DNA of 58,584 nucleotides. Origin: an uncultured Christensenella sp. (GTDB lineage Bacteria > Bacillota > Clostridia > Christensenellales > UBA3700). Below are positions 53,864 through 58,584 of this stretch, in pieces; the first letter of the stretch is position 1; every line of letters starts with the position of its first letter. The DNA lies in the NCBI GenBank assembly GCA_910584635.1, contig CAJUBA010000011.1:1-58584 (forward strand). Reading direction: 5' to 3'. The position numbers and the translations under genes are program-made. The notes below the pieces were generated by a model. That model ran no database searches and was not told where the DNA came from. It saw only the letters and a program-made list of their open reading frames with translations.

Positions 53864-54265
53864 ACTTTCTACGTTTATATTGTTTAATACAAAAAAATGA
53901 GAAACTATTTCTAAATCAAAATCTCGACAAAATCTCAATTCGTATTATTTTTGTTTCTATCGGTAAACAGAGCGGTATTACGATACAAATTATAATCGAT
54001 TTTCGGTAAATAACAACCGTTGATTTTCCTTTGCAAAATTTAATTGATTACAAACGCGAAATTTGTCAAATTGTTTGGATATAAATAAATTTTATATCAA
54101 TTTTCACTTGACGGCGGGGATATGAATAATTATATAATATCTAAGGAATCGGGATAAATCCCGAATGCGTATAAAATCGGCGCGTTTTCAGTACGCAGTC
54201 ATAATTCCGCTTATGCGTCGACTATAATATTTCGATATTTGAAAATTTATGGAGGATAAGAAACA
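53864..54265. promoter_or_regulatory. Intergenic region with promoter and hairpin leader of the L15-like gene
   Basis: AT-rich with no ORF of note until TTGACG (54108-54113), 17 nt, TATATA (54131-54136; an overlapping TATAAT starts at 54133). The leader has a 7-bp hairpin TCGGGAT-AA-ATCCCGA (54149-54164) and a looser TGCGTA/TACGCA pair, then GGAGG before the ATG. Confidence 0.55.
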
Positions 54266-55657
54266 ATGTTAAATTTTTATGGCGCTGTTAATCTTTTGGG
54301 CGTAAGTTTCGATTTGAGTTCGATACAAACCGTGTCGATGCTTTTATTGGCCGTAATTGCTCTTTTGATTTTGCAAATAGTCATTTTCAGCGCGCTCATA
54401 GTCAAGTTTATGAAAAAGAACAAGGCTCAAACGGTTGTTGTAAAAGAAATCGTACAGCAAGCGGAAGCATCGCAACCCGTCGAAGAAAAACCCGTTGAGC
54501 AAGCGGTTGAAGAGAAGCCGCAGGCGGTGGAAGAGGTAGCGCAACCTGTCGAAGAGCAAGTCGACGAAGTTGAAGAACCTGTTGAGGAAACGCCTGTTGA
54601 AGAAGATCAGGAAGAACAAGCGGAAGAGGAAGTTGAGGAAGAAGAACCTCAAATCGAAGAAGTCCAACAGGAAGAACTTCCCGAAGAAGAACCGCAAGTC
54701 GAAGAGGAAGTCGCTTCCGCCGTTGCCGAAGAAATTGTAGAAGAAGAAATCGATGACGAGGAAGAAGAGGAAGATTTCGACGAAGACGAAGAAGAGGATG
54801 AAGAAGACGACGAGGAAGAGGAAGAAGACGAAGAAATCGGCGAGATAGAGATTGGCGGAAAGTCTTACAGACCTAAATACGCTTATCCTACGAGAATAAA
54901 ACTTGTAAGCGATAAGGTAAAAGATTTCTATACCGATATCAAAAACGAATTCTTATCTTACGGAATCAAGAGCAGAATAAGCAAGACGAAGGAAAACTTT
55001 AACTTCTCGCGCGATAACGTCGCTAGATTTGTCGTAAGAGGAAAGACGCTCAAACTTTATATCGCTATTGACCCTAGCAGTATCGACCACGCTTATTTCC
55101 ACCACAAAGACGTAAGCGAAAAGAAGACTTATTTCGATATTCCGACAATGATGCCTATCAAGTCGAGATTGGCTAGCGTAAAGGCAAGAGAACTCGTCGC
55201 AATGCTTGCAGAGCAGTTGGGACTTCACAAAAAACGCAGATTCCAAAACAAGGATTTCAGCGCCGATTTGTCTGCGGAAGGTTTGACCTACGTCGACAGA
55301 AAAGGATACGGTTATCTTGTAAAGCCGAGCGTAACCCTTGCCGACGTAACAGAAATTCCCGACGAATTGTCCGATAGACTTTCGCAAGTGTCGAAATCTC
55401 AAAATAAGATAAACAGATTTATCAGAACCAAAGTCGCGGTAGACGTATTGGCTGAAAAGTTCCAAGACGGCGAAACGGTTACTATCGAGACTGTCAGAAC
55501 TCGCGGTATAGGCGCGCCGAACGCAAACTGCCTTATAGTAGAAGACGGCGAAACGCTCGATAAAAAACTTACCGTTTACGCCGAAGAGTTTTCTCCCAAC
55601 GCAATCAAGATGATAGCGCTTTGCGGCGGAGAAGTATTCAAGATAGAAAGAGACTAA
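54266..55657 (+). CDS. Membrane-anchored acidic protein with L15-like C-terminal domain
   Basis: 463 aa. One N-terminal transmembrane helix (about residues 22-48), then a very acidic Glu/Val/Pro-rich linker (about 60-190). A folded region (about 195-330) contains NVARFVVRGKTLKLYIAID and DIPTMMPIKSRLASVKARELV. The C terminus (about 385-463) resembles the L15/L18e fold: TVETVRTRGIGAPNAN-like core and KKLTVYAEEFSPNAIKMIAL. It is not the ribosomal L15 itself. The middle region may be related to the C-terminal domain of the DGR target. Function unknown. Confidence 0.75.
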   Translation: MLNFYGAVNLLGVSFDLSSIQTVSMLLLAVIALLILQIVIFSALIVKFMKKNKAQTVVVKEIVQQAEASQPVEEKPVEQAVEEKPQAVEEVAQPVEEQVDEVEEPVEETPVEEDQEEQAEEEVEEEEPQIEEVQQEELPEEEPQVEEEVASAVAEEIVEEEIDDEEEEEDFDEDEEEDEEDDEEEEEDEEIGEIEIGGKSYRPKYAYPTRIKLVSDKVKDFYTDIKNEFLSYGIKSRISKTKENFNFSRDNVARFVVRGKTLKLYIAIDPSSIDHAYFHHKDVSEKKTYFDIPTMMPIKSRLASVKARELVAMLAEQLGLHKKRRFQNKDFSADLSAEGLTYVDRKGYGYLVKPSVTLADVTEIPDELSDRLSQVSKSQNKINRFIRTKVAVDVLAEKFQDGETVTIETVRTRGIGAPNANCLIVEDGETLDKKLTVYAEEFSPNAIKMIALCGGEVFKIERD

Positions 55658-55675
55658 TATTTATAGTTGCGCTTG

Positions 55676-55708
55676 AAACGGACGGAAAGTTGATTTCCGT
55701 CCGTTTTT
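55676..55708 (+). terminator. Terminator after the L15-like gene
   Basis: Perfect 13-bp stem AAACGGACGGAAA / TTTCCGTCCGTTT with loop GTTGA, followed by a T-run. Confidence 0.9.
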
Positions 55709-55870
55709 GTTGCAAAGTATTTTAACAATCTTTGCGTAATCGCGACATTTTTTTCGCTTTGATTTTAACGCGTCATAAAAAAATCGAGAAATTAGCGTTT
55801 TAGAATAGACATTATCAAAAAAATAATATAAAATAATGTATATAAATATTTTTATATTAAGGAGAATACA

Positions 55871-57142
55871 ATGAAGAAAGTCGGTGTTGCCGTACTCGGT
55901 TTGGGAGTAGTAGGCGGCGGTACATGCAGAATATTGATTGATCGTAAAAAGCAAATTGCGGAAGAATACGGAGTGGATATAGATATCGCTGCCGTTTTGG
56001 ACAGAGTTCCCGACAGAGTTACGGAGATTGGGTTGGATCTTTCCATTCTTGCAAAGGATATTGACGAAATCTGCGCAAATCCCAACGTTGATATAGTAGT
56101 TGAATGTATGGGAGGTACCGAGCCGGCGAGGACTTTCCTCGTAAAATCGCTTGAAGCGGGCAAAAGTATCGTTACTTCCAATAAAGAAATGTTTGCGAAA
56201 TTTTGGCCGGAACTCGAAAAAGCCGCTCAAAAAACAGGCGCGGGACTTTATTACGAGGCTACGACGGGCGGCGGTATGCCGATTATCAGAACTATGACCC
56301 AGGCTATGCAAGCCAACGGAATTCAGGAAATCAAGACGATTATCAACGGCACTACCAATTATATTCTTACTCGTATGAGCGAGGAGGGCGCGGATTATCA
56401 AGACGTGCTTAAAGATGCGCAGGCTTTGGGATACGCAGAGGCTAATCCCGTTGCGGACGTAGAGGGTTACGATTCGAGTTATAAGTTGAGCATACTTTCT
56501 TCGTTGGCTTTTAATAAGAGAGTACCGGTAGAACTTATTTACAGAGAAGGTATCACAAAGATAACAAAAGAAGACATCAGAATTGCCAAAGATATGGGAT
56601 TTGTTATCAAACTTTTGGCAATCGCTAAACAGAAAGCCGATAAGATAGAAGCGAGAGTTCATCCTGTATTTTTGCCGAAGAGTCATCCGCTTGCAAGCGT
56701 GAACGGTTCGTTCAACGCAGTGTTTGTGGTTGGCGACGCGGTCGGAGATATTATGATTTACGGCAGAGGCGCCGGCGCTTTGCCGACAGGTAGCGCTATC
56801 GTAAGCGACGTCGTATTCTGCGCAAGACAGGTAGAACATGCAAGATACTCCGAAATGTTTGACGTAATGCCCAAAGATAAGATTATTACCGATTTCGAGA
56901 GCGAGTATTATCTGAGACTTAACGTCAGAGACGTGAGCGGAGTAGTAGCGGATATTGCCGCGGTATTCAAAAAGCATAAAGTTTCTATCGCGCAAATGCG
57001 TCAGGACGAAAACAAAGAAATTATTCCTATCGTATTTATTACGCACAAGACAAGCGAAAATGCGATGAAGAAAGCGATAGAGGAAATTGAAAGTCTTAAA
57101 AACGTATTGAGCGTAGAAAACGTTATCAGAGTAGAAAAATAA
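55871..57142 (+). CDS. hom: Homoserine dehydrogenase
   Basis: 423 aa, NAD(P)H-dependent reduction of aspartate semialdehyde to homoserine (Thr/Met/Ile branch). N-terminal Rossmann motif VLGLGVVGGGTCRIL, substrate region INGTTNYILTRMSEEG (about residues 155-170), ADVEGYDSSYKLSILSSLAF, and a C-terminal ACT domain (about 345-423, DVSGVVADIAAVFKKHKVSI) for allosteric control, typically by threonine. AAGGAG ribosome binding site and its own terminator. Confidence 0.97.
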   Translation: MKKVGVAVLGLGVVGGGTCRILIDRKKQIAEEYGVDIDIAAVLDRVPDRVTEIGLDLSILAKDIDEICANPNVDIVVECMGGTEPARTFLVKSLEAGKSIVTSNKEMFAKFWPELEKAAQKTGAGLYYEATTGGGMPIIRTMTQAMQANGIQEIKTIINGTTNYILTRMSEEGADYQDVLKDAQALGYAEANPVADVEGYDSSYKLSILSSLAFNKRVPVELIYREGITKITKEDIRIAKDMGFVIKLLAIAKQKADKIEARVHPVFLPKSHPLASVNGSFNAVFVVGDAVGDIMIYGRGAGALPTGSAIVSDVVFCARQVEHARYSEMFDVMPKDKIITDFESEYYLRLNVRDVSGVVADIAAVFKKHKVSIAQMRQDENKEIIPIVFITHKTSENAMKKAIEEIESLKNVLSVENVIRVEK

Positions 57143-57151
57143 CAAAAGCGG

Positions 57152-57186
57152 AAATAACTTATATTCGAGGATATAAGTTATTTTTC
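57152..57186 (+). terminator. Terminator after hom
   Basis: 13-bp stem AAATAACTTATAT / ATATAAGTTATTT with loop TCGAGG, then TT and an imperfect T-tract. Confidence 0.75.
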
Positions 57187-57212
57187 GATTGCGAGGATGT
57201 AAGGAGGGAAGT

Positions 57213-57719
57213 ATGCTATCCAATACAAGTACGTTATATCTTGTTGATTTGTGCGATAAATATCCGGACAATAAATACGTCGTTGTAGAATGGCGCGACC
57301 TTGCTTGCGTTAATACAAACCCGAATGAGAATTTCGATCTCGCGGAAGTTTGGAATGAACTTAAAATGAACGGCTGTCTTATAAATAAGTATAAAGACGA
57401 AGAGGAAGTTTGTTTTACTCTTACGGACAAATCTCGCGTTTTGGTGCAGGAATATAAACTGTTGACGGAACAGATGGCAAAACAGGCGGAAGATAAGTCC
57501 GGCGATCAATTAGCCGAGTCTTATATCAAGACTGACGAAAACGGAAGTCTTATGTTTATGCCTTCCGGAAACGAAGCGGCAAAGAAGAGAAGATTCGAAG
57601 TCAAAAAGTTGAAAAAAAGCGCTATGGGCAGAGGCTTTCTCGGCGGTTTGCTTTCAGGCGGTATTTGCGGACTTTTGTTCGGACTTTTGGGCGGAATAAT
57701 AGTCAATTTGTTTATGTGA
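57213..57719 (+). CDS. Winged-helix-like protein with C-terminal membrane helix, unknown
   Basis: 168 aa from the ATG at 57213, which has AAGGAGGGA just upstream; the TTG at 57189 precedes that site and is rejected. The N-terminal 75 residues have the alternation of a winged-helix fold (LAEVWNELKMNGCLINKY ... EEVCFTLTDKSRVLV). A basic hinge KKRRFEVKKLKK (about 126-137) precedes a Gly-rich hydrophobic end GFLGGLLSGGICGLLFGLLG. No family recognised. Seven bp separate its stop from the next start, whose protein has the same plan. Confidence 0.7.
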   Translation: MLSNTSTLYLVDLCDKYPDNKYVVVEWRDLACVNTNPNENFDLAEVWNELKMNGCLINKYKDEEEVCFTLTDKSRVLVQEYKLLTEQMAKQAEDKSGDQLAESYIKTDENGSLMFMPSGNEAAKKRRFEVKKLKKSAMGRGFLGGLLSGGICGLLFGLLGGIIVNLFM

Positions 57720-57726
57720 GGTGTCT

Positions 57727-58092
57727 ATGCTAAATAAAAAGACAAAACAACTTATGAAAGCCGTTTATTACAAGGCTGTAGAGAAGGACGGAACCTGTCT
57801 TATAAGTCAAAACGACTTGTTGGCGGCAATGCCTTATACCTTTCAGTTTAAGAAAAGCGAACTTGCTCCCGCGCTCAAATCGCTTGTAAGCGAGGGATAT
57901 TTTGAACTTATTTCTACGGAAAAGAAAGGCGAAGAGTATTATTGCATAACCTTGCAAAAAGGCGGTTACGATTTTGCTTATCAGATTGCTAAAGAAAAAC
58001 GGCAAATCAGATTGAAAATCGCTTTGACGGTCAGCGGAGCGATTCTCAGTTTTATTATCGGTACGATACTAAAATCAATATTTTCAAAATAG
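57727..58092 (+). CDS. Winged-helix-like protein with C-terminal membrane helix, unknown
   Basis: 121 aa from the ATG at 57727 (GAGGTG upstream overlaps the previous stop; a GTG at 57721 is possible). Residues 1-85 look like a winged helix (LISQNDLLAAMPYTFQFKK, LKSLVSEGYFELI, YYCITLQKGG). Residues about 99-119 are a C-terminal membrane helix (ALTVSGAILSFIIGTILKSI). It shares organisation, but little obvious identity, with its upstream neighbour. Possibly a pair of tail-anchored regulators; this is inference. Confidence 0.7.
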   Translation: MLNKKTKQLMKAVYYKAVEKDGTCLISQNDLLAAMPYTFQFKKSELAPALKSLVSEGYFELISTEKKGEEYYCITLQKGGYDFAYQIAKEKRQIRLKIALTVSGAILSFIIGTILKSIFSK

Positions 58093-58101
58093 GAGAAAAT
58101 T

Positions 58102-58419
58102 ATGGCTACGGATAAAGAATTTATAGAATACGTATGCGAACAGATAAGAGGAGCGGGCGACGTAACTTACAAGAAGATGTTCGGAGAATATATGGCGTAC
58201 GTAAACTTAAAGCCTGTGTTGCTCGTCTGCGATAATACCGTTTTCGTCAAGCAAGTAGACGCAATCAAAGAATTTATGACAGACGCCGAAACGGGAATAC
58301 CCTATAAAGGCGCTAAGGAACATTATATTTTGGATATTGACGATAGCGAACTTAGCGAAAAAGTCGCAATTGCTTTGGAGAGAGTAACTCCTTTGCCAAA
58401 GCCCAAAAAGAAAAAATAA
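58102..58419 (+). CDS. TfoX N-terminal domain family protein
   Basis: 105 aa. Matches the TfoX-N fold: EFIEYVCEQIRGAGDVTYKK then MFGEYMAYVNLKPVLLVCDN and the C-terminal YILDIDDSELSEKVAIALE. The protein is the N-terminal domain alone, a common stand-alone form of unknown biochemical role; the domain was named from a competence regulator. AGGAG precedes the ATG. It lies 9 bp after the previous gene, so probably one transcript. Confidence 0.85.
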   Translation: MATDKEFIEYVCEQIRGAGDVTYKKMFGEYMAYVNLKPVLLVCDNTVFVKQVDAIKEFMTDAETGIPYKGAKEHYILDIDDSELSEKVAIALERVTPLPKPKKKK

Positions 58420-58465
58420 ATATACCCAATATTATTCTACAAAAACCAAAGTGTAGTGAACTCAG

Positions 58466-58493
58466 CCGCAAAATTTGATTTGCGGTTTTTTTT
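58466..58493 (+). terminator. Terminator after the TfoX-N gene
   Basis: CCGCAAA (58466-58472) pairs with TTTGCGG (58479-58485), followed by eight T. The remaining bases to the window end show no gene. Confidence 0.85.
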
Positions 58494-58584
58494 ACGTTTT
58501 TTGCATTAACCATTGCTTATAAATCCGACAATTTAGTAAAAAAATAATAAAAAAATCGACAAATAGCAAAAAATTCCAAAAAAA

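Overview
The window looks like the chromosome of a low-to-mid GC Gram-positive anaerobe, most likely an uncultured gut member of the Bacillota/Clostridia (a Christensenellales-type lineage is my best guess; this is inference from gene content and style, not a phylogeny). Pointers are formate-THF ligase, ammonia-dependent AsnA, a SAM-I riboswitch, TTGACA/TAAAAT promoters, strong AGGAGG ribosome binding sites, fused IspDF, RqcP, RecD2 and a sialic-acid operon. Almost all genes are core chromosomal genes. No rRNA, tRNA, CRISPR array or transposase was seen.

Layout. 1-7000: fhs, glnS, an unknown gene, asnA and a DnaQ-like exonuclease, separated by clusters of short intergenic repeats. 7000-15250: a long same-strand run (rsmF-like, hprA-like, aminotransferase, GalM-like epimerase, then sialidase-nanE-nanK-nanA) closed by a terminator. 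15270-20770: Mrp-like ATPase, trmB, transglutaminase lipoprotein, a metal exporter with a His-rich loop, and a small membrane protein. 20800-22160 (minus strand): rqcP-ispDF. 22400-29900: rpoB-rpoC. 30000-33730: SAM-I riboswitch-metK, then recD2. 33780-34650: an xre regulator, a duplicated triple-operator array and a small unknown gene. 34790-39950: secA, prfB, tsaD. 40100-48350: a diversity-generating retroelement (DGR). 49225-53860: the str operon rpsL-rpsG-fusA, with tufA under its own promoter. 54100-58500: an L15-like acidic membrane-anchored protein, hom, two small winged-helix-like/TM proteins and a TfoX-N protein.

The main discovery is the DGR. On the minus strand lie a DGR-type reverse transcriptase (GNQTSQ and YMDD motifs), an Avd-like helical-bundle protein and a template repeat (TR, 40287-40402). 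On the plus strand, about 3.4 kb away, lies the matching variable repeat (VR, 43710-43824). All 16 substitutions between TR and VR fall on TR adenines, the hallmark of mutagenic retrohoming, and a 7-bp-stem hairpin follows the VR. The target is a large membrane protein of about 1863 residues once the frame is restored: an exported C-type-lectin-like domain carrying the VR near the N terminus, Ig-like repeats, membrane segments, a coiled coil, Val-Glu-Lys repeats and a C-terminal domain that may be shared with the 54 kb gene. The VR is therefore internal instead of C-terminal. The present VR lacks one G right at the first mutagenised codon, which breaks the reading frame. The RT-avd-TR cassette is bracketed by inverted copies of an intergenic repeat.

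A second accessory feature is the xre locus. A unit of about 227 bp holds the 5' end of xre, three 17-bp TTGACC-N5-GGTCAA operators at 30-31 bp spacing and the 5' end of the regulated gene. The unit is duplicated in tandem, with decayed gene ends left at the junction.
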